DNA of 64,000 nt from VGJW01 sp035285595 (GTDB lineage: Bacteria; Cyanobacteriota; Sericytochromatia; S15B-MN24; VGJW01): NCBI GenBank assembly GCA_035285595.1, contig JAYKGV010000034.1, forward strand, positions 1 through 64,000. The letters run 5' to 3'. The notes under the pieces were generated by a model, which saw only the letters and a program-made list of their open reading frames with translations, had not been told where the DNA came from and ran no database searches. A program made the translations under genes and the position numbers. Shown here one piece after another: positions 55,751-64,000 of this stretch; the stretch's first letter is position 1; each line of letters begins with the position of its first letter.

Positions 55751-57147
55751 CGGCGAAACCCCAGGCCCCTGTGCACGGACTCTCGGCTCCTGGTGCGAAA
55801 AGGACGCATCGGCGGCGCCATGAGCTTGCCTGCCGCGGGCCACCAACTTCCCGGCAGTCCGGAGGGCGAGAACAACCACGGCGACGGATCCACGGCCGGA
55901 TCGAAAGGATCCGCGGACAGCCCGATCCCTTGGCCCGCCAGGCCATCCACCCTCGTACTCAGCGCGTGGACCTGCCAAGTGTAGTCGACGCCGGGCAGCA
56001 AGGCCGCGCCATTGGCATCGCCATCGCCAAAGCGCCCGAAGGCAAGCGAGGTGCCCCGGGTCCTGCCTCGCCACTTGGGCTGGGCAATGCCGGGCTCATA
56101 GACCTGCACAAGGTAACCATCAGCACCCGGCACGGCCTGCCAGGAGAACGTCGGCCAGCCTCCAACCCCTTCCGAACCGGAAGCCGGCGCGACGACCTCA
56201 GGAGGACTCAGGAGATCAAAGGGCGCCTGGCCCAACACATTGGTCGTCAACGTCACCTTGCTGATGCGGGCACCCGAGGCATCCACCGCCAGGCCCTCGA
56301 ACACCGCCTTGGCGCCCGCGACGGACGGCAAGGCCAGATCCTGCTCGGTTCCCGTGCCACGCGCCACCGGAACCGACCCCATCAGCCCGAAATCCAGCGC
56401 GACGGCGGTCCGAACTTCGCGCGCCCACGAAGTGTTGCGATAGGCCAGAGAGACCTTGCTCGTCACCGGTGAGAGTGCCAAGGGCGTCTGGAGGGACGTC
56501 GTGGCAGGATTGGCCGTGGCCGAAAAGGGCACGTCGATCGTCTGCATCCCGAAGGACCTGAACTGGAAAGGCGCCTCAGGTGCCTCCAGGGGCCCGTCGA
56601 TCACCTCCCCCCCGGCGAGCACTCCCGACAACACCGTCCCGGGCAGCCCGCTGGCAGGATCCATGACGATGGCATAGCGGCCTTGGTTGACCCTGCCGGA
56701 CTTGATCCCCGCGAAGACCACCTCCCCGGAAGCCGCCCCGCCTCCCCCCGGTGCCTGGACCTGGCCCAGGATCGTGGCGAAACGCGCCTTCAAGTTGCCG
56801 GTCGAGGGAAACAACGGTGACAGGTGATAGGCCTTGCCATCCTCCAGTGGGCCGGTCGCCACCGTCTCGGACGTATAGCCGGCTCGAGCCAGCGAAAGGA
56901 TGTGGCGGGAAACCGCGCCATACAATTCGAAACGACCGTCGGGCCCGGTCGTGGTCCAACCCACGTCCCCGACCACCGAGGCTCCGCCCAGCGGCAGTCC
57001 CGTCATCGCGTCGAAGACCTGCCCTCGCAACGGCTGGCCGATACCGGGCACCAGGCCGGGCATCGTCGGAGAAAGCAACAGGACGTCACAACCCGCAAGA
57101 CAAGCGAGGACCGGTAGGCCCCGGAACCCGCGGGCGAGGGGACGCAC
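55747..57147 (-). CDS. lipoprotein with carboxypeptidase-regulatory-like and fibronectin-like domains
   Basis: 466 residues from a GTG at 57147, 10 bp after the dehydrogenase stop. Lipobox LAGC at about residue 19. A carboxypeptidase regulatory-like fold (LRGQVFDAMTGLPLGGASVV, about 40-90) is followed by a long beta-rich region. Near the C-terminus, FSWQAVPGADGYLVQVYEPG suggests a fibronectin type III-like domain. Overlaps the downstream protease, so the two surface proteins are coexpressed. Function unknown. Confidence 0.8.
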   Translation of the reverse strand: MRPLARGFRGLPVLACLAGCDVLLLSPTMPGLVPGIGQPLRGQVFDAMTGLPLGGASVVGDVGWTTTGPDGRFELYGAVSRHILSLARAGYTSETVATGPLEDGKAYHLSPLFPSTGNLKARFATILGQVQAPGGGGAASGEVVFAGIKSGRVNQGRYAIVMDPASGLPGTVLSGVLAGGEVIDGPLEAPEAPFQFRSFGMQTIDVPFSATANPATTSLQTPLALSPVTSKVSLAYRNTSWAREVRTAVALDFGLMGSVPVARGTGTEQDLALPSVAGAKAVFEGLAVDASGARISKVTLTTNVLGQAPFDLLSPPEVVAPASGSEGVGGWPTFSWQAVPGADGYLVQVYEPGIAQPKWRGRTRGTSLAFGRFGDGDANGAALLPGVDYTWQVHALSTRVDGLAGQGIGLSADPFDPAVDPSPWLFSPSGLPGSWWPAAGKLMAPPMRPFRTRSRESVHRGLGFRR

Positions 57148-57157
57148 GCTCCCTGCC

Positions 57158-58195
57158 TCAGCCCACGACACGGGGGAGCGGCAACTCAAGCGCCGACCGC
57201 AGCCCCGGCGCAGCCTCGAGCACCCTCCCCGCCGTATTGATGAGGGTCGCCACCGTGGCCAGATCCCCGGACACCCCCCCCTCGACCCGCAAACGAACCG
57301 GAGGATCCGCGTCGATGTCCACCTCATCGCCGTCGGTTCCGCCTCCCAGTTCCATCACCAAGTCCAGCACGAGTTCCCGAGCCTCGTCAGTCCGTGCGGT
57401 CATGATCTGCCTAAGGCCGGACACACGACCCGCCGGAACCTCAAGTTCGGCCGACCGGACCCCATGGGTTGAGATCAGGGGTGAGAGAGCTTCTTCGATG
57501 GGGCCTACGTCCCAACCCAACCCCGCCGCCACCAGGGCCAACGATTCGGCGAGACCGATGTGCCCCATCCGGCCTGCCGCCATCTCGGCCGCGAAGCCTT
57601 CGACGGTCATCCCGGCTCCCGTCTTGATCTGCAGGTTACGTCGTCTTCGCGCCGTGTCCACCCTGCGCCGGATGACCACCTTGCGGACATTACGGACGGC
57701 GTGGGTCATCACCAAGGGCAATACATCCATCACAAAGCCCGGATTCACACCGGTCCCCACCACCGTACGGCCTGCCGCACGCGCCTTGCGGTCTAGCTGT
57801 TCCGCAAGGACCTCGTGACGCAACCAGGGCCAAGCCAGCTCCTCGGCACTCGACACCACGTGCAGGCCCGCTGCCAGCAAGGCTTCGATCTGCTCTCCCA
57901 CGTCCGGCAGGAAGGAGCCTGTCGTATGCAGCGCGACCCTGGCGCCCCCCACGTCCCCGAGATCGCCCCGAACCAGGGTCCCCCAATGCCCTTCACCCAA
58001 CACCTCGCCCAAGTCCTTGCCAACCTTGGCGGGATCGGCATCGACGGCCGCGACGAGTTCGAATTCGGTCGCGCAATGCAAAGCCCGGGCCACACCCGCC
58101 CCGATGGCCCCGACTCCAAACAGCAGGATCGGCACGCGCACCCCGGGGACAGACCGACGGGGAACAGGAATGTGACGCCGCAAACCTTCGTTCAT
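57158..58195 (-). CDS. 2,4-diaminopentanoate dehydrogenase-like NAD(P)-dependent oxidoreductase
   Basis: 345 residues starting at MNEGLRRHIP, with AAGG 8 nt upstream. An N-terminal Rossmann fold (LLFGVGAIGAGVARAL) is followed by VVGTGVNPGFVMDVLPL and GHIGLAESLALVAAG, the pattern of 2,4-diaminopentanoate dehydrogenases and the DapB-related N-terminal family. The true substrate may be another amino or diamino acid. No ornithine-fermentation genes are nearby, so the annotation is by resemblance. Confidence 0.75.
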   Translation of the reverse strand: MNEGLRRHIPVPRRSVPGVRVPILLFGVGAIGAGVARALHCATEFELVAAVDADPAKVGKDLGEVLGEGHWGTLVRGDLGDVGGARVALHTTGSFLPDVGEQIEALLAAGLHVVSSAEELAWPWLRHEVLAEQLDRKARAAGRTVVGTGVNPGFVMDVLPLVMTHAVRNVRKVVIRRRVDTARRRRNLQIKTGAGMTVEGFAAEMAAGRMGHIGLAESLALVAAGLGWDVGPIEEALSPLISTHGVRSAELEVPAGRVSGLRQIMTARTDEARELVLDLVMELGGGTDGDEVDIDADPPVRLRVEGGVSGDLATVATLINTAGRVLEAAPGLRSALELPLPRVVG

Positions 58196-58245
58196 CGGAG
58201 AACCTTCCATGGGAACAGTGTACCGGAACTGGTAGAGTGGCCCTC

Positions 58246-59478
58246 ATGACGCCAAGGCAGGTTCTCCTCGGCGTGGCCTTGATCCTCGGCCTCGCGCTCC
58301 CGGTCCGGGCCGGCCATCCGCTGGAGCCCCTGGCCCTGCTGGCCGTCGGAACCCTTGCGATGGATGCGGAGATTCCCGCACTGGACTTGCACCCTGCGCA
58401 CCCACCCTTGGCGGCTTGGGCCGAGGACGGTAGGCTCGGCCTAGGCCGGCTCGAGATTCGCTCCCCCGCCGTCCCCCCGACAACGGAACCGGAATCCGAA
58501 CTGACGTCGGCCTCGTCTTCCGCCACTCCGGGTCCCCGGACCGTGTCGTGGGTCCCGGAAAGTTTTCCGGGACCCCTCGAAGGCCGACTGCAGGAGATCG
58601 CATTCGCGGGGGCTGCCGCGTCGCCGTGGCTGGTGACCCTGGAAAGCATGCCACGCGCCACCGTGCTGGTCGCACGATCGCCGGAAGCCTCGCGGAGCTT
58701 CATCCTGCAACGAAGCCCCGGCAACCTGGAACGCCTGACGACCGCGTGGAGATCCTCGCCGTCGGGGCACGCCATGGCTGCCCTGTGGCGGGTGATGCTG
58801 GGGCCACGACGCAATGTTCTGGCAACCCGTGCATGGACCGCGGCTGGCGCTGAACGCCTGCGATGGCTGCCCCACGGAGAATCGGTTCCCGAGCAACCCG
58901 TCCTCGCCCCTTATGGCGATGACGGCTGGCTTGCTTCGTGGCGAGAGGAGCCCTCAGGCCAGGTCGGTCGGGTCCTGGCGGCCACGTGGCGAGAGGGTCA
59001 ACCGTTGCCTCGAATCGTGCCTCTCGCCAGTGGCCCGTATCTGCTGGGCCCCATACTGCTCGCCACCTTTCCGCGCCCCCTGATTGGTTGGCAAGGCCCC
59101 GACCCGCTGGGTCATCAAATCCATGCGCGTTGGGCCGATCCCCCGACCCCTCGACCTCATCCGGACCTACGGACCGACCTGTCCGCCGAAGGACCGGATC
59201 TGGTGAAAGTAAGCAGCGACGGCCGAGGCCGGTTGCTCGTCGCCTGGAGCCAGAAGACCGGCCCTGAAACCTCTGAAACGGCCCTGATGGCAAGGGTCCA
59301 CGGCCACACCGGGGCGGCCGTGGGTCCGCCGGTCCTGCTGGAGGTGGCTGACGAGGAGGTGCGTCCCTTGGCCGTGATTCGAGGGCAGCAGGACACGTGG
59401 TGGGTCGGCTGGGGGCGCCGTGAGACCGCCGGATGGACCTTGCGCGTGGCACACCTGGGGGAGGACCAACGGCCTTGA
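58246..59478 (+). CDS. secreted hypothetical protein
   Basis: 410 residues with a signal peptide (VALILGLALPVRA). The mature part is Trp/Pro/Arg rich with recurring short blocks (RLLVAWSQKTG, TWWVGWGRRE, GWLASWREE) suggesting a beta-propeller. No family recognised. Overlaps the amidase downstream by 4 bp (TTGA). Confidence 0.75.
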   Translation: MTPRQVLLGVALILGLALPVRAGHPLEPLALLAVGTLAMDAEIPALDLHPAHPPLAAWAEDGRLGLGRLEIRSPAVPPTTEPESELTSASSSATPGPRTVSWVPESFPGPLEGRLQEIAFAGAAASPWLVTLESMPRATVLVARSPEASRSFILQRSPGNLERLTTAWRSSPSGHAMAALWRVMLGPRRNVLATRAWTAAGAERLRWLPHGESVPEQPVLAPYGDDGWLASWREEPSGQVGRVLAATWREGQPLPRIVPLASGPYLLGPILLATFPRPLIGWQGPDPLGHQIHARWADPPTPRPHPDLRTDLSAEGPDLVKVSSDGRGRLLVAWSQKTGPETSETALMARVHGHTGAAVGPPVLLEVADEEVRPLAVIRGQQDTWWVGWGRRETAGWTLRVAHLGEDQRP

Positions 59479-60287
59479 ACCGAAGCTTGCGCCTCGGCGC
59501 CGCACAGATGGAACTGTCTGACCAAGATCGCGCAATCAACATGGCCGCGGCACGACGGGCCGTCGAAGAGGCCGTGAGCCTGAAGCTCGATCTGCTGCTG
59601 TTGCCCGAACTCTGGCACGAAGGCTACGCATTGGATCGCCACTGTCCTGGCTCCTGGGCCGAGGGAGGTCTGGAGCAGCACCCGATGGCGGGCCTCGCCC
59701 GGGAGGCCGGGCTGTTCCTCGCGGGCACGATGGCCGTCCAGACCGCCAAGGGTCTCACGAATCGCTTGCAGATCTACGGTCCCGACGGCCGCATCATCGG
59801 TCATCAAGACAAGGTCCATCTCTTCGGGCCCGGGGGGGAGCGTCAATGGTTCGTGCCTGCCACGGATCGCCAACGGCCCGAAGTGGCGGGCTGGCAGCTG
59901 GGAGGCGTCATCTGTTACGACCTAAGGTTCCCCGAATGGTCCCGCAGGCTGTGCATCGAGGGCGCCCGGGTCCTGCTCGTGCCCGCGCAGTGGCCCAAGG
60001 CCAGAGGTCAGCAATTCCGAACCTTGCTGACGGCGCGTGCCCTAGAGAATCAAGTCTGGGTCTTGGCCGCAAATCGGGTGGGGGGAGAGGCTGTCCCGTT
60101 CGCCGGTCACAGCGGCCTCGTGGACCCTAAAGGAAACTGGCTCGCTGACGCAGGGACGGAGGCCTCCGGCGTGGTCTGGGGTACCTTGGACCCCGCCGTT
60201 CAGGCGGCTGCCCGACGGCACCTGCCACTCTGGCAGGACCGACGCCCCGACATGTACCTCCCGGAGCACCCCGGGGGTGCGTTATGA
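59475..60287 (+). CDS. nitrilase-family carbon-nitrogen hydrolase (omega-amidase-like)
   Basis: 270 residues from a TTG at 59475. The catalytic triad is visible: Glu45 (LLPELW), Lys113 (HQDKVHLF) and Cys147 (GVICYDLRFPEWSR). CYDLRFPEWSR is close to YafV/omega-amidase (Nit2) proteins that repair 2-oxo-omega-amides. Cytoplasmic. Ends 12 bp before a tRNA. Confidence 0.9.
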   Translation: MNRSLRLGAAQMELSDQDRAINMAAARRAVEEAVSLKLDLLLLPELWHEGYALDRHCPGSWAEGGLEQHPMAGLAREAGLFLAGTMAVQTAKGLTNRLQIYGPDGRIIGHQDKVHLFGPGGERQWFVPATDRQRPEVAGWQLGGVICYDLRFPEWSRRLCIEGARVLLVPAQWPKARGQQFRTLLTARALENQVWVLAANRVGGEAVPFAGHSGLVDPKGNWLADAGTEASGVVWGTLDPAVQAAARRHLPLWQDRRPDMYLPEHPGGAL

Positions 60288-60299
60288 TGAGAACCTTCA

Positions 60300-60372
60300 G
60301 GAAGCGTCGTCTAGCGGTCAGGACGTCCGGCTCATAACCGGATCAACCTCGGTTCGAATCCGAGCGCTTCCA
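60300..60372 (+). tRNA. tRNA with CAT anticodon (elongator Met or Ile2)
   Basis: A 73-nt cloverleaf: acceptor GGAAGCG/CGCTTCC, D-arm GTCT/GGAC, anticodon stem TCCGG/CCGGA with loop CTCATAA, T-arm CTCGG/CCGAG with TTCGAAT, discriminator A. The first pair is G-C, so it is not an initiator. CAT could read Met or, if lysidine-modified by TilS, Ile AUA. The 3' CCA is not encoded. Confidence 0.9.
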
Positions 60373-60407
60373 CTCGGCATGCATCGGCCTCGCCAAGCGC
60401 CGTAGCG

Positions 60408-62381
60408 TCACTTGGCCCAAGGTAGCGCGCGTTCGATGATTTTGGCCACACCGGCAGCGGGAGCCACGATTCTGGAAGATCTTGCCGGCGTGAGCGTCTT
60501 CAGACGGTTTTCCGCCTCAAGGCGGACCATCCCCGTGGCACCTGCCTCGAGACACCGGCTCAGGCTGGTCGCGGCTTCGGCACGCAGACCCGAGGACATT
60601 TCCAGCTGCGCTATCCGCAACCAGAGTCCAGCCAACTCCTCGGGAGGCGCGGCCGGGACCAGATCGCGCAGAACCTGCAAGGCCTCGCGGAAACGATAGG
60701 CGGCCACCAAGGCCTCGGAAAGCCGCAAGGGATGACTCCAGCCGGCATCCATGGCCATGGCACGCGAATAGGGCTCGATGGCCTCGAGCGGCCTCTGTTG
60801 CGCCATGCGCGCCATGCCCAGCAGAGACCAAGCCGCCGCCGAAGCACGAATCGCCAGCAACTCCTCCAGCACGGCTTCGGCATCTGCAGGTCGCCCTTCC
60901 TCGAGGTACACCACGGCCAGGTTCTGCATGGCGGCCTCACGTGTCGCGGGGCACTCGAGCGCGGCCAGCAGCATGCGCTCGGCCTCGGGCCACTGCTTGG
61001 CCTCCAGATGCAAAGTTCCGAGGATATAGCGGGCCTCGGGGTGATCGGGACAAGTCGAAAGCACGGCACGGAAGGCCCCGATGGCACCCTCCCGATCCCC
61101 CATGCGCGCGAGGACACGCCCACGTTCCATTTGCGCCCTGCTCTCGTCCGGATGGCGTGCCAGAATGATCCCGGCCAGCTCGAGCGCTTCAGCGTCTTGG
61201 CCATTGCTGCGTCGACTGGCCAACAGATCCATGCACGTGGAGAGATCGGTCGGTTCAAGGGTCCAGGCGCGCTCGAACATACGCCCGGCAGCCTCGAGAG
61301 AACGGGAGTCACCCCGCTGCTGGTAGATACGACCTAGCATGCGATAGGCCTCCACGTGAGCTGGCTCGGCACTGACGACCTTCAGGAAACAATCGAGAGC
61401 CGGTCCGTCCTGACCCAGCGCCATCTTGGCCTGTCCGAGATCAAACCAGGCCTCCGTGCGACCGGCGTCCTGGCTCAAGACATACTGCAGGGCCAGGGCG
61501 GCCTCCGCCCACGATCCTCTCCCCACGAGGGCCTTGGCATGGGCGAGATGAATCTCGGGACGAGAAAGTTCGCTGCGCAGATCCCCCGCGAGCTCCTGAG
61601 CCGACGTGTATCGGGCCTCGGTATCCTTGGCAAGACACCTGAGCAGCAGTCGGGACAGACCCTCCGGCAGATCAGGGCGGTACTCCCGCGGATCCGTGGG
61701 AGCGTCGTAGAGCAGGCGATGGGCCATACCGGCCACGTCCACGGCGTGGAAGGGAAGATGGCCCGTCAAGCACTTGTAGAGTACGACGCCAACCGAAAAT
61801 AGATCTGCCCGATTGTCTACCAGCGTAGGATCCAGCAGCTGCTCCGCCGACATGTAGGCGATGGTCCCGAGCATCATCTTGGTCTGGGTGATTTCGGGGT
61901 GCAGCGCAATTCGGGCGAGGCCGAAATCCGTCATCATGAGACGGCCGCTGGGATCGACGATGAGGTTGGCCGGCTTGATATCTCGATGGACCAACTGGAA
62001 TCGATCATACAGATACTCAAGAGCCGCACACAGTTGCAGACCCCACTCGAGGACCTGGGGAACGGAAGGCAGGTCTTGCTCGAGCAACGCCTGCAACGTC
62101 AAGCCCGGTTGATGCCTGCATACCAGATAGTGACGGCCTTCCCAGACTCCTCCGCCGATGGCCTTGACGATGCTCGGATGGTCGAGAACGGTATGCAGCC
62201 GGATCTCGCGCTCGAAGCGAGCCGTCTGCTCTTCCTCGGAAAGAGCACCTTCCTGCTCCAGCAACATCTCCTTGACCACCAGGAGATTATCGTCATCCAC
62301 CTTCTGAGCCAGCCAGACACGACCTGTCAGGCTCTCCGCGAGCAGGGTAATCAGCTCGTAGTCGGCAAACCTCTCGGCCAT
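60408..62381 (-). CDS. serine/threonine protein kinase with TPR repeats
   Basis: 657 residues starting MAERFADYELIT, with GGAGG 5 nt upstream. The kinase domain (about 8-270) has the VAIK Lys37 (VVKEM), HRDIKPAN at 132 and TDFGLAR at 151, with SAEQ in place of APE. The glycine loop is degenerate (LLAESLTGRVWLA). From about 290 to 640 the protein is built of TPR-like helical repeats, a probable protein-docking scaffold. No transmembrane segment, so cytoplasmic. Activity is likely but not certain given the loop. Confidence 0.92.
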   Translation of the reverse strand: MAERFADYELITLLAESLTGRVWLAQKVDDDNLLVVKEMLLEQEGALSEEEQTARFEREIRLHTVLDHPSIVKAIGGGVWEGRHYLVCRHQPGLTLQALLEQDLPSVPQVLEWGLQLCAALEYLYDRFQLVHRDIKPANLIVDPSGRLMMTDFGLARIALHPEITQTKMMLGTIAYMSAEQLLDPTLVDNRADLFSVGVVLYKCLTGHLPFHAVDVAGMAHRLLYDAPTDPREYRPDLPEGLSRLLLRCLAKDTEARYTSAQELAGDLRSELSRPEIHLAHAKALVGRGSWAEAALALQYVLSQDAGRTEAWFDLGQAKMALGQDGPALDCFLKVVSAEPAHVEAYRMLGRIYQQRGDSRSLEAAGRMFERAWTLEPTDLSTCMDLLASRRSNGQDAEALELAGIILARHPDESRAQMERGRVLARMGDREGAIGAFRAVLSTCPDHPEARYILGTLHLEAKQWPEAERMLLAALECPATREAAMQNLAVVYLEEGRPADAEAVLEELLAIRASAAAWSLLGMARMAQQRPLEAIEPYSRAMAMDAGWSHPLRLSEALVAAYRFREALQVLRDLVPAAPPEELAGLWLRIAQLEMSSGLRAEAATSLSRCLEAGATGMVRLEAENRLKTLTPARSSRIVAPAAGVAKIIERALPWAK

Positions 62382-62478
62382 GACGCCTCCACAACATGGA
62401 GCATGCAGCAACATGCCATGCTGGAAAGAAGCGACCGAGGCTGTCGGTGACAGCCGTTACAGCCCTTGACGCCTTCTC

Positions 62479-63054
62479 CTACAGGGAGAGCTTGACGACG
62501 ACGTCATCGGACCGGACATCGGCCTTGAAGGTATACGAGCGGATTTCCGCCGGTTCCAGCTGGAGCGGAACCTCCTTCGGCGTGCCCACGACCTGACCTT
62601 CGAAATACCAAAGGACCTGGAGCTTTCCTACTTGAGGGGCGACGAACAACGGATTGTGGATCTGCAGCGTCACGCTGGCCCGCCGAAACCACATCACTCC
62701 GCTGCTGCTCTTGTGCAAATCGAGAATCCGCAGGCCATACGCAGACGGGAAGGACGAAGCAGGAGAGGCGACGGGCACCGGCGTAAGCACCGGGACCGCC
62801 GTAGGAGCGGGTGTCGGAACGACGGGCAGCGCCGACGCGGTGGCGAACGGTGCTCCGGGATAGGCGGAAGCATAGGGATCGACGAAGGGGGTGGGATAGG
62901 CCAACGGTTGCGTCGATGGATAGTTGGTCGTCTGACCGAAGTCGGAATCGTAGGTGTTGCCATAGGTGACCGTGCCGGTATCGATGCCGCCACACCCGAC
63001 CATCCCGGCGACGGCCAGAGCCGCCAGGACGGGAAGCGCCAGGGAACGCGACAT
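62479..63054 (-). CDS. lipoprotein
   Basis: 191 residues starting MSRSLALPVL, with GGAGACCC about 10 nt upstream. Lipobox MVGC. After a Tyr/Pro/Val-rich, probably disordered region (YPTPFVDPYASAYPGA), a beta-rich C-terminal domain follows (VTLQIHNPLFVAP, QVLWYFEGQVVG). No family recognised. Confidence 0.75.
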   Translation of the reverse strand: MSRSLALPVLAALAVAGMVGCGGIDTGTVTYGNTYDSDFGQTTNYPSTQPLAYPTPFVDPYASAYPGAPFATASALPVVPTPAPTAVPVLTPVPVASPASSFPSAYGLRILDLHKSSSGVMWFRRASVTLQIHNPLFVAPQVGKLQVLWYFEGQVVGTPKEVPLQLEPAEIRSYTFKADVRSDDVVVKLSL

Positions 63055-63150
63055 GGGCAGGGTCTCCTTCACAAGGTAGTTATCGCAGCGGTGGCCGGCG
63101 GACTGACGCCCTCTCTCCGAAAAAGAGTTGAAACGAAGTTTAAGCTTGGG

Positions 63151-63783
63151 TCAAGAGCCCCCCGGAGTCGGCGCGGGAAGCGGCGGCGAGCCCGAGGCCA
63201 GATCCTCCAGCGCCCCCCGCAGTTCCCAGGGCAAACGATCCGGCTGCAGCCAGCCGGCGGGGCCCTCAGGCAGGCTGCCTGCCCTCACCGCCTTTGCCAA
63301 ACGATCCGCCACGGCCGCGGCGGTTCGACTACGCGCACGAACAGGCACACTCCAACCGCCGGGATCCTTGCCGGCACGCACCGCCCAGCGCGCGGCCGCC
63401 GCCACGGCTGTCGCCGGCAGCGACAACACGGACTCAGGCCAAGGCGGACCAGCCGCCGGTGACCATGGAATCACCCAGAGGGACCGGCCGCCCGCCTCGC
63501 TGACTTCCAGCTCATGCAAGCCATCCCGTGGCACCGTCACAACGGAGAGTCGGGCACGTGCCATGCCTGCCGGAAGTCGTCCCACCGCAATCACGGCCTC
63601 GTCAGGCCACCAGCGGCGCAACAGCAGGCGCCGATCTTCACCGACGACTTGCCAGGGTGGTTCCGAGGTTTCGAGCCGGAGGAACACGACCGCCGGTCCG
63701 GGAAGCACCACGTCGACCCCCGGGGCCAAAGGAGCGCAACCGCCCCCTCCCAGGATCCCCATGAGCACGATCTCGCGACGCAT
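63151..63783 (-). CDS. probable lipoprotein, unknown
   Basis: 210 residues. The N-terminus MRREIVLMGILGGGGC suggests a lipobox of weak form (GGGC). The rest is Arg/Ala/Pro rich with a beta-rich start (AVVFLRLETSEPPW) and a C-terminal Pro-rich tail. No known domain. It lies between another lipoprotein and an MglA-like GTPase on the same strand. Confidence 0.6.
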   Translation of the reverse strand: MRREIVLMGILGGGGCAPLAPGVDVVLPGPAVVFLRLETSEPPWQVVGEDRRLLLRRWWPDEAVIAVGRLPAGMARARLSVVTVPRDGLHELEVSEAGGRSLWVIPWSPAAGPPWPESVLSLPATAVAAAARWAVRAGKDPGGWSVPVRARSRTAAAVADRLAKAVRAGSLPEGPAGWLQPDRLPWELRGALEDLASGSPPLPAPTPGGS

Positions 63784-63855
63784 GCCCCCATGCTCTGCAC
63801 GCCGACACGGGAGCGACCACGTGACGCCGGGCCAATGCCCGTCGGCTGCGAGCCG

Positions 63856-64000
63856 TCAGGAGAGCCTGTTCAGGACAGACTTGGAGATCGCCTTGAGCGT
63901 GGCAAAAACTCCGGACCCCTCGACGGCTACCGCCTCGAACGAGGGCACCCCACGCTGGTTAAGGGCGGCCTCGAGCTCCTCGAAGCTGCTGATGCCGGGC
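63856..64000 (-). CDS. C-terminal part of an MglA-like small GTPase (truncated by window edge)
   Basis: The last 47 residues read from the sequence, starting PGISSFEELEAALNQRGVPS and ending SKSVLNRLS before a stop at 63856-63858. The pattern EELEAALN-RGVPSFEAVA followed by GVFATLKAISK strongly recalls the C-terminus of MglA and related bacterial Ras-like GTPases, which control gliding and polarity. The GTPase motifs lie outside the window, so this is a motif-based call. Confidence 0.7.
   Translation of the reverse strand, partial: PGISSFEELEAALNQRGVPSFEAVAVEGSGVFATLKAISKSVLNRLS

Overview
This window is GC-rich bacterial chromosome, densely packed and mostly coding. The best lineage clue is RNA polymerase. 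RpoC (27614-33331) is a single unsplit polypeptide, yet its trigger loop carries a giant insertion of about 660 residues. That insertion resembles SI3, otherwise known from cyanobacterial and plastid RpoC2. With numerous secreted lipoproteins, frequent GTG/TTG starts and an MglA-like GTPase tail at the right edge, this suggests a non-photosynthetic relative of Cyanobacteria (Sericytochromatia/Tanganyikabacteria-like). This placement is inference; no rRNA gene is present.

Layout. 0.2-2.9 kb (minus): RidA-family protein, a LIM + DA1-type metallopeptidase, and a Cys/Met-type PLP enzyme. 2.9-4.0 kb (plus): an LPP20-like secreted protein. 3.9-6.7 kb (minus): class V aminotransferase and serA, probably serine synthesis. 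6.9-27.5 kb (minus): nearly the whole str-S10-spc-alpha ribosomal superoperon (rpsL, rpsG, fusA, then rpsJ through rpsI) with secY, adk, map, infA, rpoA and truA. The tuf gene normally between fusA and rpsJ is absent; a terminator and a promoter occupy that junction. 27.6-33.3 kb (minus): rpoC.

33.6-45.5 kb: eight plus-strand lipoprotein genes and one opposing lipoprotein gene sit between rpoC and rpoB (45.6-49.0 kb), which are normally adjacent. The lipoproteins are paralogous. They share an N-terminal domain with an RWPxRTxQxIP motif, TIG/IPT folds, or Pro/Thr-rich linkers, and one is fused to a di-heme MauG/cytochrome-c-peroxidase module. The convergent spacer after them contains a folded element with a U-tract terminator, a candidate small RNA.

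49.1-64 kb: a mixed housekeeping and envelope region. It holds biotin ligase, two lipoprotein subtilases, an ExbB/ExbD proton-channel pair, an asparaginase, a diaminopentanoate-dehydrogenase-like enzyme, a nitrilase-family amidase, a CAT-anticodon tRNA, a Ser/Thr kinase with TPR repeats, two lipoproteins, and the C-terminus of an MglA-like GTPase. No insertion sequence, prophage, CRISPR array or rRNA was seen.

Start codons were adjusted by hand where Shine-Dalgarno sequences, family N-termini or neighbouring stops favoured a start other than the longest frame.
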